From an uncultured Mycoplasmatota bacterium (GTDB lineage Bacteria; Bacillota_I; Bacilli_A; RF39; UBA660): a stretch of DNA of 18,003 bases. The stretch lies in contig URCH01000018.1 of assembly GCA_900546275.1 (NCBI GenBank), positions 1 through 18,003 on the forward strand, read 5' to 3'. The notes beneath the pieces are model-generated. The model worked only from the letters and a program-made list of their open reading frames with translations, made no database searches and was not told the origin of the DNA. The translations under genes were made by a program, and so were the position numbers. Position 1 is the first letter of the stretch. The number at the start of each line of letters is the position of its first letter. This document shows positions 1 through 6,064 of this stretch, piece by piece.

Positions 1-232
1 GACGTGATTTAACTTCTAATGCTGGTTTAACATTTTCCATAGCTTGTTCGAAAACTTCCATTGGATCTTTACCAGTTTTTTCTTTGATTATATCAAATGC
101 GTCATATAAAATTGTTTGTGCTTTTCCTTTTTTACCATCAATCATCATATTGTTGATTAATTTAGTAACTAATTTTGAATTATAAATTGGATCTGCTAAA
201 ACATCTCTTTTAACTGCACGTCTTTTACGCAT
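1..232 (-). CDS. rpsG: 30S ribosomal protein S7, N-terminal part (runs off the window)
   Basis: S7 is a primary binder of the 3' domain of 16S rRNA, nucleates assembly of the 30S head and lies near the mRNA exit and E site. The 77 visible residues begin MRKRRAVKRDVLADPIYNSK and continue through NNMMIDGKKGKAQ and NVKPALEVKSR, the conserved S7 N-terminal half. The gene is cut by the window edge, so its C-terminal half is not seen. The start is the ATG at 232, preceded by a strong GAGGAGGT ribosome binding site about 8 nt upstream. It follows rpsL by 34 nt with no terminator or promoter between them, so the two are cotranscribed as in the usual str operon (rpsL-rpsG-fusA-tuf). The later genes would lie beyond coordinate 1. 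Confidence 0.97.
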   Translation of the reverse strand, partial: MRKRRAVKRDVLADPIYNSKLVTKLINNMMIDGKKGKAQTILYDAFDIIKEKTGKDPMEVFEQAMENVKPALEVKSR

Positions 233-266
233 AATTTACCTCCTCTCATTTTTTATTTGTATTTAA

Positions 267-683
267 TTATTTTTGTTTTGGTTTTTTAGTACCATATTTA
301 GAACGACCTTGACGACGTTTTTCAATACCTGCTGTATCTAATGTTCCACGAATTATATGATAACGAACACCGATTAAGTCTTTAACACGTCCTCCACGAA
401 TCATTACTACACTGTGTTCTTGTAAATTGTGTCCTTCTCCTGGAATATAAGCTGTAACTTCCATTCCGTTTGATAATCTAACACGAGCATATTTACGAAG
501 AGCTGAGTTTGGTTTCTTTGGAGCCATTGTTCCTACACGAGTACAAACACCACGTTTTTGTGGAGAATTTAAATTAGTTCTCTTTTTTTCTTTGCTGTTG
601 TATCCTATTCCTAATACTGGTGATTTACTTTTTCTAACTTTATCAGTTCTGTTTTTTCTTACTAATTGATTAATAGTTGGCAT
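267..683 (-). CDS. rpsL: 30S ribosomal protein S12, with an unusual streptomycin-loop residue
   Basis: S12 lies at the decoding centre and takes part in tRNA selection. The 138 residues match the Firmicute form in length, with the extra N-terminal stretch (about 20-40) that E. coli lacks. Conserved blocks are PQKRGVCTRVGT (41-52), PKKPNSALRKYARVRL (55-70) and GEGHNLQEHSV (82-92). Both lysines of PKKPNS are present (K56, K57), so the best-known streptomycin-resistance site is wild type. The second loop reads GGRVKDLIGVRYH: Lys101 and the methylthiolated-Asp equivalent D102 are kept, but Ile104 (codon ATC) replaces the proline called P90/P91 in E. coli. Substitutions at that proline are known in streptomycin-resistant or -dependent mutants. 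Start ATG at 683 follows AGGTAGGTG. A consensus promoter and a leader precede it, and rpsG follows. Confidence 0.98.
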   Translation of the reverse strand: MPTINQLVRKNRTDKVRKSKSPVLGIGYNSKEKKRTNLNSPQKRGVCTRVGTMAPKKPNSALRKYARVRLSNGMEVTAYIPGEGHNLQEHSVVMIRGGRVKDLIGVRYHIIRGTLDTAGIEKRRQGRSKYGTKKPKQK

Positions 684-778
684 ATTTTCACCTACCTTTC
701 TTTACACATATCCAGGTGTATCATTTTCATGTTTAATTAAAGATTTACTTGCGTAAACCTGAAATTAAATACATAAGT
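684..778 (-). promoter_or_regulatory. rpsL 5' leader with possible alternative pairings
   Basis: About 90 nt separate the predicted transcription start from the rpsL ATG. Three pairings are visible. One is a small hairpin with arms 744-748 and 753-757 and a TTGC loop. The second is a 5-bp hairpin with arms 703-707 and 716-720. The third is a longer-range 5-bp match of 713-717 with 757-761 that overlaps arms of both hairpins, so it would exclude them. This could be an autoregulatory leader for S12 or S7, but the stems are short and I know of no described family that it matches. Confidence 0.3.
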
Positions 779-807
779 AATATACCATTTTAGTATATGT
801 TTGTCAA
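779..807 (-). promoter_or_regulatory. Sigma-A-type promoter of rpsL-rpsG
   Basis: The -35 box TTGACA (802-807, perfect consensus) and the -10 box TATATT (779-784) are separated by exactly 17 bp. Transcription should start near 772. This is among the strongest promoters in the window, as expected for a ribosomal protein operon. It lies 30 nt past the stop codon of the upstream regulator gene, and no good terminator separates the two, so some readthrough is possible. Confidence 0.85.
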
Positions 808-836
808 TGTGTTTTTTAACTATTTTTTTATATATT

Positions 837-1595
837 TTAAAATAAGTTTAATTCTTCTATATTTTCTTTAAATTTATATAGTTTAGCTGGTCTTCCGTTT
901 GTAAGCTCGTTTATTTCTCCTGTTTCTTCTATTATATTTAGTTTAACTATTTTTTTTCTAAAATTTCTTCTATCAAATTTTTCATTTAATAATTGTTCAT
1001 ATATATCTTGTAATTCAGAAATTCTAAATGTTTTAGGAAAAATTTGCTTTATTAATGTTGATTTTATCAATATATCTTTAAGTTGCTTTTGTACTTCTTT
1101 TATTATCTTTGAATAATCAAATTCTATTTTAGGAAGATCATCTATTGGAAACCATGAATATAATATATTTTTATCAATAGACTTTTTAAATTCATCTATA
1201 TTTATTATTCCTATATAAGAAAGTGATATTGAATTATTATTAGTAGATGTTTTTATATTACTAGAAAAATAAGATTGTTTGAAATATATATCATCAAGTT
1301 TTAAATCAAAATATATTATATTTTCTATTTTTTTTGAAACATCTTCCATACTTTTTAAAGTTTTACTTGGCAAAACCAAATGGTTTTTGTATGGTTCATC
1401 TTTTTTCTTTAACAACAAGATTTTAATTTTGTCATTTTCTATTGTAAATAAATTTAAGTTTACTTCTACATAATTATTATTGGTTTTATCATCTCTTTTT
1501 TCATTGTTTTTACCATTAATTTCATTTATAAGTTCATCAAATTCATCTGGAATTTTCAAACCATCTTCTGTTGACTTTCTATACTCTTCAAACAT
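837..1595 (-). CDS. NrtR-like transcriptional regulator: degenerate Nudix domain plus winged helix
   Basis: The 252-residue architecture matches NrtR-type regulators, in which a catalytically dead Nudix domain senses ADP-ribose or related NAD metabolites and a C-terminal winged helix binds DNA. Residues 44-160 form the Nudix-like part: VEVNLNLFTI, LVLPSK, then IYFKQSYFSS and ISLSYIGII at the expected spacing. The catalytic box is ruined: the stretch 76-100 lacks the glycine and the REUxEE signature, so hydrolysis is unlikely. Residues 190-242 (RISELQDIYEQLL, FDRRNFRKKIVKL, TNGRPAKLYKF) closely match the family's DNA-binding end. About 40 polar residues (1-43) precede the usual start. The ATG at 1595 is preceded by AAGGTGG, and a promoter lies just upstream. 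I saw no palindromic operator. NAD control is inferred from the family; no NAD gene is in the window. Confidence 0.8.
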   Translation of the reverse strand: MFEEYRKSTEDGLKIPDEFDELINEINGKNNEKRDDKTNNNYVEVNLNLFTIENDKIKILLLKKKDEPYKNHLVLPSKTLKSMEDVSKKIENIIYFDLKLDDIYFKQSYFSSNIKTSTNNNSISLSYIGIINIDEFKKSIDKNILYSWFPIDDLPKIEFDYSKIIKEVQKQLKDILIKSTLIKQIFPKTFRISELQDIYEQLLNEKFDRRNFRKKIVKLNIIEETGEINELTNGRPAKLYKFKENIEELNLF

Positions 1596-1626
1596 ACTAC
1601 CACCTTATTGTATTTTTTACACATTC

Positions 1627-1655
1627 ATTTTATTATAAAAAGTATTTGTTGTCAA
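1627..1655 (-). promoter_or_regulatory. Promoter of the NrtR-like gene
   Basis: A perfect -35 TTGACA (1650-1655) is followed after 17 bp by -10 TAAAAT (1627-1632). The better-looking TATAAT nearby is only 12 bp from the -35 and was not chosen. The -35 directly follows the U-tract of the preceding terminator. Confidence 0.65.
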
Positions 1656-1656
1656 T

Positions 1657-1681
1657 AAAAGCACTTGTTTGTTAAGTGCTT
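1657..1681 (-). terminator. Rho-independent terminator of the 84-residue gene
   Basis: An 8-bp stem (1659-1666 with 1674-1681, core AGCACTT/AAGTGCT) and a 7-nt loop are followed on the transcript by TTTATT. The stem starts 5 nt past the stop codon of the upstream gene. Confidence 0.75.
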
Positions 1682-1685
1682 AGCT

Positions 1686-1940
1686 TTATTTTGTTAATGT
1701 TTTTGTTTTTTGTTTTTTATTGTTAGATAATATATGTTTTTTTCTATTAATTAATAATAGTGCTCTAATCAAGGATATTGTATTGCTTGATACAACATGA
1801 TAATCATCATCCTTTAACACAAAATTTGGATAATAAGCGTCATATATTTCTTTTTTTCTTATTGAAGGTAAGGCATCTATTGCTTGTTTTATTTCTCCTT
1901 CTTTGTAACCATCAAAATAATCTAAAAAATACCATTTCAT
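1686..1940 (-). CDS. Small hypothetical protein, 84 residues
   Basis: I do not recognise this protein. It begins MKWYFLDYFDGYKEGEIKQA and continues through a helical-looking segment, LPSIRKKEIYDAYYPNF, to a second helix around SNTISLIRALLLINRKK, ending in a Lys/Thr-rich tail. The pattern of a helix, an acidic turn and a basic helix is loosely like small helix-turn-helix or sigma-region-4-like proteins, but no diagnostic motif is present. There is no signal peptide and no clear membrane segment. Reality as a gene is supported by its own extended -10 promoter, an AGGGGG ribosome binding site 9 nt before the ATG, and a dedicated terminator 5 nt after the stop. It is monocistronic. Confidence 0.65.
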   Translation of the reverse strand: MKWYFLDYFDGYKEGEIKQAIDALPSIRKKEIYDAYYPNFVLKDDDYHVVSSNTISLIRALLLINRKKHILSNNKKQKTKTLTK

Positions 1941-1974
1941 ATATATTTCCCCCTGTTTTTTTAAAATTGCAACT

Positions 1975-2003
1975 ATAATAGCATATTTTTTTTAAGAAAT
2001 CAA
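1975..2003 (-). promoter_or_regulatory. Promoter of the 84-residue gene
   Basis: The -35 TTGATT (1998-2003) and -10 TATTAT (1975-1980) have a 17-bp spacer. The -10 is preceded by TGC, making an extended -10. Confidence 0.7.
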
Positions 2004-2014
2004 ATTAATAACTT

Positions 2015-2039
2015 AAAAAAAACAAACTTTTAAAGCTTG
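2015..2039 (-). terminator. Terminator of the helicase-associated-domain gene
   Basis: A 7-bp stem (2023-2029 with 2033-2039, one G-U pair) with a 3-nt loop is followed by eight Ts on the transcript (2022-2015). It begins 8 nt past the stop codon. Confidence 0.75.
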
Positions 2040-2046
2040 CTATTCA

Positions 2047-2739
2047 TTATTTTTTTATTTTTAGACGTTTTATTTTATGATTTAATACATCCATCATTCC
2101 TTGATTAATTTCTTCTTTTGATAATACTTCGCTTTCATCTAGTGTATTTAAATATGATCTTACTCTATTTAACATTTCTATTTGTTTTCTTTTACTATTT
2201 TTTTCTGTTATTACTTCTTCTTGGCTTTTTTTATCAGTTCCAACTTTTAAGAACCATTTAATTCTTATCTCTTCTAATAGTTTAATTTGAGTTTCTGTTA
2301 TTTTACAAGTATTTTGGCCTTTATATGTTTGGCGTTGATTTGTTATCCACCTTCCCAAAGCTATTCCTTCTTCTGTATATTCATATCCATTCAATGTTTT
2401 ATAATCTATTGGAATTTCCAAATTTCCATGATGTTCAAAATAAGCTTTAGCTAGTCCATACTTTTTATTCCATTCTTCTTCTTTATAATTAGTTTCAAAA
2501 CGCATTCCTATTTTTTCTAATAATTGGATTTGGTTTTCTGTTATTTTGTTGGAACCTTGACCTTTATATGCTTGACGTTGATTTGTTATCCATATTCCCA
2601 AAGCTATGCCCTCTTCTGTATATTCATATCCGTTTAATGTTTTATAATGGTATGGAATTTCTAAATTTCCATGATGTTCAAAATAAACTTTAGCCAAATT
2701 ATATTTATACATCCAACTTTCTTTTGTATTATTCTTCAT
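2047..2739 (-). CDS. Tandem helicase-associated (HA) domain protein without a helicase
   Basis: Two helicase-associated domains (the type usually found in strings at the C-terminus of DEAD/DEAH-like helicases and thought to bind nucleic acid) fill residues 9-77 and 90-158. Each starts W-x-x-(K/Y)-Y and carries FEHHGNLEIP, YKTLNGYEYTEEGIALG, WITNQRQ and K-I-T-x-x-Q-I-x-L-L-E. By hand alignment about 52 of 66 positions agree, so the second copy is a fairly recent duplicate. The remaining 70 residues are a charged, helical tail (KKSQEEVITEKNSKRKQ, then RSYLNTLDESEVLSKEEINQ). No ATPase motifs are present, so this is a stand-alone binding module. The ATG at 2739 has an AAAGGGTG ribosome binding site; promoter and terminator are its own. 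Nucleic-acid binding is inferred from the domain family. Confidence 0.85.
   Translation of the reverse strand: MKNNTKESWMYKYNLAKVYFEHHGNLEIPYHYKTLNGYEYTEEGIALGIWITNQRQAYKGQGSNKITENQIQLLEKIGMRFETNYKEEEWNKKYGLAKAYFEHHGNLEIPIDYKTLNGYEYTEEGIALGRWITNQRQTYKGQNTCKITETQIKLLEEIRIKWFLKVGTDKKSQEEVITEKNSKRKQIEMLNRVRSYLNTLDESEVLSKEEINQGMMDVLNHKIKRLKIKK
2266..2715 (-). repeat. Two tandem HA-domain coding repeats, 243-bp period
   Basis: Units 2509-2715 and 2266-2472 encode the two HA domains. Long shared stretches such as those encoding FEHHGNLEIP and YKTLNGYEYTEEGIALG are also nearly identical in DNA. This is an internal gene duplication, not a mobile repeat. Confidence 0.85.
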
Positions 2740-2763
2740 AATATCACCCTTTAAATGTTATGT

Positions 2764-2791
2764 ATTATATCACGATTCAGGTAATTGTCAA
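2764..2791 (-). promoter_or_regulatory. Promoter of the HA-domain gene
   Basis: A perfect -35 TTGACA (2786-2791) and perfect -10 TATAAT (2764-2769) are 16 bp apart, and TGA just before the -10 makes it extended. The -35 lies 5 nt past the stop codon of the pseudokinase gene, with no terminator between, so readthrough from that gene is also possible. Confidence 0.85.
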
Positions 2792-2796
2792 AATAA

Positions 2797-5121
2797 CTAT
2801 TTTCCTAAATATTCTTTTGATATTTCAATATATTTTTTAAATACTTTAAGTGATGTTTTGATATTGTTTTTTACATAATCAATATCGTTTTCTTTTATTG
2901 CTTTTTCAAGGTTTGAAAAAATACTATTTAATTCTATAAAACCTAAATATCTTGTATCTGTCTTAATTGTTCTAAAAATATTATAACATTTTTCTAATTT
3001 ATCTATTTTCATATAACCCTGTAATAAATTATATTTACTATCAGCTTCTTTTATAAAATCAGTTAAAGCATCATCATATGTACTCATTTCACCAAGTAAT
3101 TTTTCTGCTGCGTCTACATCTATATTATTTTCTATTAAAAATTTTTTATTTCTATAATTTAATTGTTTTTTCTCTTCTATTTTTTCTTCTATTTGTTCTA
3201 TATCGTTATCTATTTCTATATCATTTACTAATTCGACTTCTTCAAGTAATTCCTTAGATAATTGTTCAAATTTTGAGTTTGGTGAAAATAATATTGTATC
3301 CTCTATATCTGATTTTCTATCTATCAAAAACTTATTCAAGATTTTTTTTAATTCTTCTTTGTTTATTGGTTTAGCTAAATAATCATCGAAACCTTCTTCT
3401 ATATATTTTTCTTTCATTCCTTCTAAAACATTTGCTGTTAATACAATGACTGGTATATCAAATCCTTTGATTTTTTTTAATTCATTTAAGGTTTCTTTTC
3501 CATTTTTTTTGGGCATTATATCATCTAAAAATATAAGATCATATTTTTCATTATTCTTAATTTTATTAATAGCTTCATAACCATTTAATACTTCAGTAGT
3601 TATTATATTATAGTTTTTTAGTAATCTTGTTGCCACTTTTAAATTCATTTTGTTATCATCAACTATTAATACTTTTTTATCTGAATAATCTTCTTGTTGT
3701 GGTTTTATGCTCTCTTCTAATTTTGAAATTTCAGCTATTAATGGAACACCTTGCATTTTAATTTTTTGATTAAGATATATAGTAACTTTTGTTTTGTTTA
3801 TGTTTTTTTCATCTAAAACTATTTTGCCACCTAACATATCTACAAATTTCTTTGCAATCAAAAATTCTAGTTCTGATTGCTCTACTATATTTTTATTAAA
3901 TTCTTTTAAATTATTAGATGATTTATTTTCTTTTTTTATTGTTTTACCTGTATTTTCTATAGATATAACCAGATTGCATTTACCTTTCTCACTAGTACAG
4001 TTAACTTCAAAATTGATGCTTCCATCTTCTGTATGTTTTATAGAGTTCATTAATATATTAGTAATTATTCGCTTTACTTTATTTGAATCCCCAAATAACA
4101 TGTATGGAATATTCTCATTAAAATTAGTTTTAATTTCAATTTCTTTTTCACTTAATTTTGGTTTTAATAAAGAAATTACATTTTCAAATATCTCAAGCGG
4201 TTTATAATCTTCTTCTGTTATTTTCATATTATTTGTTTCTAATTTTGATATATCAAGTACATCATTTATTATTTCAAGTAAGTTTTGACTTGATGTTATT
4301 ATATCATCAGCATCATTTTTGCAAGCATCTATAGAATCTTCTTGTTTTATGCATTCGCTAAATCCTACAATTGTATTTAATGATGTTCTAAATTCATAAT
4401 TCATATTTGTTAAAAAATCTATTTTAATATTATTTAATTTTTCTGTTTTTTCTTTTTCTTTTTGTAATTCTAAAAGCAATCTTGAGTCTGGATCTTCTGT
4501 TGAATTTATAATTAAATTTATATATGTAAATATAGAAGAAATAATTAATAATTCAGGATTTATTTTTTTTATTATGAGTGCTGTTAACATTAGCAATAAA
4601 GAAATTGTAAATACTATTATATTTTTTTTATTACTCATATTCTTTATATTTTTTATTATCAAAATTATTAAAACTAATAAATATACAAAGTATATAATAT
4701 ACGAAAATGTTTCAGATAATCCATTTAAATATATATTATTATAAAAACTAGTTGGAAGTATAAAAATAAATATTCCTAGTAATATATTGATAATTACAGT
4801 AATGATTTTTATGAGATTATATTTTTTCTCTTTATTATTACATAACATATATAACATATAAAGAAATAAAAGCCATATCCATCCTAACTGTATAACATTA
4901 TTTAATTTATTAAGTATCTTTAAAAATATTATATTTATAATGTTTGTTTTTTCTATAAATACAATACTTAGTGTGAATATAGTATTTATAAAATTAAATA
5001 TAAGCATATATGAAAATATTTTCGTTTCCTTATTATCATATCTTTTTTTAGAAAAAAAGTTGATTAGCAAGAAAAACGAAATTAAAAGTGCACATATTGA
5101 AACATATAAATTTATATACAT
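2797..5121 (-). CDS. Membrane hybrid histidine pseudokinase: 7 TM, HisKA, HATPase, receiver, HPt
   Basis: The preferred start is the ATG at 5121 (774 residues), right after GGTAGGTGG; an in-frame TTG at 5166 lies upstream of the promoter -10. Seven hydrophobic segments (about 6-23, 35-56, 78-94, 103-123, 138-157, 167-184, 190-206) lead to a kinase-like core. The H-box reads FLTNMNYEFRTSLN with Tyr242 where the phosphoacceptor His belongs. N359 of the N-box remains, but the G1 box is NTGKT (390-394, no Asp) and the G2 box is SELEF (416-420, no glycines), so ATP binding and autokinase activity are doubtful. The receiver (about 483-596) is intact: D488/D489, D533, T562, K584. The C-terminal HPt-like bundle (about 666-774) has Arg717 in place of His. 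A charged Glu-rich linker precedes it. No DNA-binding output is present. The reading frame is whole, so this looks maintained rather than decayed. Function unknown. Confidence 0.85.
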   Translation of the reverse strand: MYINLYVSICALLISFFLLINFFSKKRYDNKETKIFSYMLIFNFINTIFTLSIVFIEKTNIINIIFLKILNKLNNVIQLGWIWLLFLYMLYMLCNNKEKKYNLIKIITVIINILLGIFIFILPTSFYNNIYLNGLSETFSYIIYFVYLLVLIILIIKNIKNMSNKKNIIVFTISLLLMLTALIIKKINPELLIISSIFTYINLIINSTEDPDSRLLLELQKEKEKTEKLNNIKIDFLTNMNYEFRTSLNTIVGFSECIKQEDSIDACKNDADDIITSSQNLLEIINDVLDISKLETNNMKITEEDYKPLEIFENVISLLKPKLSEKEIEIKTNFNENIPYMLFGDSNKVKRIITNILMNSIKHTEDGSINFEVNCTSEKGKCNLVISIENTGKTIKKENKSSNNLKEFNKNIVEQSELEFLIAKKFVDMLGGKIVLDEKNINKTKVTIYLNQKIKMQGVPLIAEISKLEESIKPQQEDYSDKKVLIVDDNKMNLKVATRLLKNYNIITTEVLNGYEAINKIKNNEKYDLIFLDDIMPKKNGKETLNELKKIKGFDIPVIVLTANVLEGMKEKYIEEGFDDYLAKPINKEELKKILNKFLIDRKSDIEDTILFSPNSKFEQLSKELLEEVELVNDIEIDNDIEQIEEKIEEKKQLNYRNKKFLIENNIDVDAAEKLLGEMSTYDDALTDFIKEADSKYNLLQGYMKIDKLEKCYNIFRTIKTDTRYLGFIELNSIFSNLEKAIKENDIDYVKNNIKTSLKVFKKYIEISKEYLGK

Positions 5122-5144
5122 ATTACCACCTACCATACAACTTG

Positions 5145-5173
5145 AGTATAGCATTTTATATATCAAAAATCAA
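5145..5173 (-). promoter_or_regulatory. Promoter of the pseudokinase gene
   Basis: The -35 TTGATT (5168-5173) and the extended -10 TGC-TATACT (hexamer 5145-5150) have a 17-bp spacer. The position rules out the TTG start at 5166 and supports the ATG at 5121. The -35 abuts the U-tract of the upstream terminator. Confidence 0.7.
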
Positions 5174-5203
5174 TAAAAACGCTATTCATTGAATAACGTT
5201 TTA
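5174..5203 (-). terminator. Strong terminator after the possible acyltransferase gene
   Basis: A 9-bp stem (5179-5187 with 5191-5199, one G-U pair) with a 3-nt loop is extended by flanking A-T pairs and followed by TTTTTATT. The As and Ts on both sides mean it could work in either direction, but no plus-strand gene needs it. Confidence 0.85.
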
Positions 5204-5211
5204 TTAAATAT

Positions 5212-5994
5212 TTACTTTGTTTTTTTTAATACAAATTGATTATTAACAGATATAGGTTCTAATAATTTCTTTATATATTCTAAATATCTTTTTTCATAAG
5301 CAATTTTATCCTGAACTACTTCAAAATGTTTTGATTCATAAATTTGTTCTAGTGCTTCCCATCTTAATGTTGAAAAACATTCTTTCAATAAAAATTCATC
5401 ATCTATATTAAAATCACTATAAATTGGTTTTCCTACATTAAGAATATTTTTTGTTTTATCTTTAACAATTGATATTGGTATGATTGATGTATTATGATGC
5501 TCAGAAATAGTAACTATTCTTTCAATAAATTCACGTAACTTTTCTTTATTTTTAATACTCATAAAATCATCTATAAAGATTGCTACATTTCTCTTATAAA
5601 GCAAGCAATTAATTATTTTATAAGTTTTATTTAAGTCTTTGTTGTCATCTAAATCATAATATATATATTTATTAAATTCATATTCATCAGGTGCGATTTG
5701 TAAATCATTAAATTCTGGTGTCAATATCACACAATCGTTTTTATATAGTTCATTTATAACATCTTTATCGCAACCATTAACGTCATCAATTATAAAAACT
5801 GATGTTTTTTTATCAATTTTATAATTATTCATAACCTGCATTTTTTCGTTATCTATGTTGTTTTTTGCATTATAAACACTATATAACATATAATTTATAC
5901 TTTTAGTTATTTTTGATTTTGAAATACTATAATTAGCATCTATTATACTTTCTTTTAATTTTTTATATTGCCGAGTCAGCCCGTCTTTATCCAT
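5212..5994 (-). CDS. Hypothetical protein, possibly a degenerate PlsC-like acyltransferase
   Basis: I do not firmly recognise this 260-residue protein. The order of segments loosely follows lysophospholipid acyltransferases of the PlsC type. VFIIDDVNGCD (66-76) could replace the NHxSxxD block, with Asp71 at the catalytic His of HX4D and Asp76 at the Asp. YKRNVAIFIDDFMS (133-146) resembles the segment with IFPEG, with IDD in place of PEG. SIIPISI (170-176) then LNVGKPI (185-191) resemble the closing PVxI...GxPI blocks. If so, the active site is lost. There is no signal peptide or membrane helix. The C-terminal 70 residues are charged and helical. It has its own promoter, a GAGGT site before the ATG at 5994, and a strong terminator, so it is a single-gene unit between obg and the pseudokinase. 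The family link is inference; the gene itself is sound. Confidence 0.6.
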   Translation of the reverse strand: MDKDGLTRQYKKLKESIIDANYSISKSKITKSINYMLYSVYNAKNNIDNEKMQVMNNYKIDKKTSVFIIDDVNGCDKDVINELYKNDCVILTPEFNDLQIAPDEYEFNKYIYYDLDDNKDLNKTYKIINCLLYKRNVAIFIDDFMSIKNKEKLREFIERIVTISEHHNTSIIPISIVKDKTKNILNVGKPIYSDFNIDDEFLLKECFSTLRWEALEQIYESKHFEVVQDKIAYEKRYLEYIKKLLEPISVNNQFVLKKTK

Positions 5995-6021
5995 TAATTT
6001 TTAACCTCACAAACTAGATTT

Positions 6022-6050
6022 ATATTAACAAAGAAATTATTATTTGTCAA
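6022..6050 (-). promoter_or_regulatory. Promoter of the possible acyltransferase gene
   Basis: A perfect -35 TTGACA (6045-6050) and -10 TAATAT (6022-6027) are 17 bp apart. It lies 15 nt past the obg stop codon; no terminator is visible after obg. Confidence 0.75.
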
Positions 6051-6064
6051 ATTTAGTTCTCACA

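Noticed and set aside
3794..4207. Plus-strand open frame of 137 codons inside the pseudokinase gene
   Set aside because: Shadow of the kinase core; Phe/Ser/Ile composition is that of an antisense AT-rich frame and no start signals precede it.
5122..5166. Upstream TTG start of the pseudokinase
   Set aside because: It lies before the promoter -10 at 5145-5150 and has no ribosome binding site, whereas the ATG at 5121 follows GGTAGGTGG.
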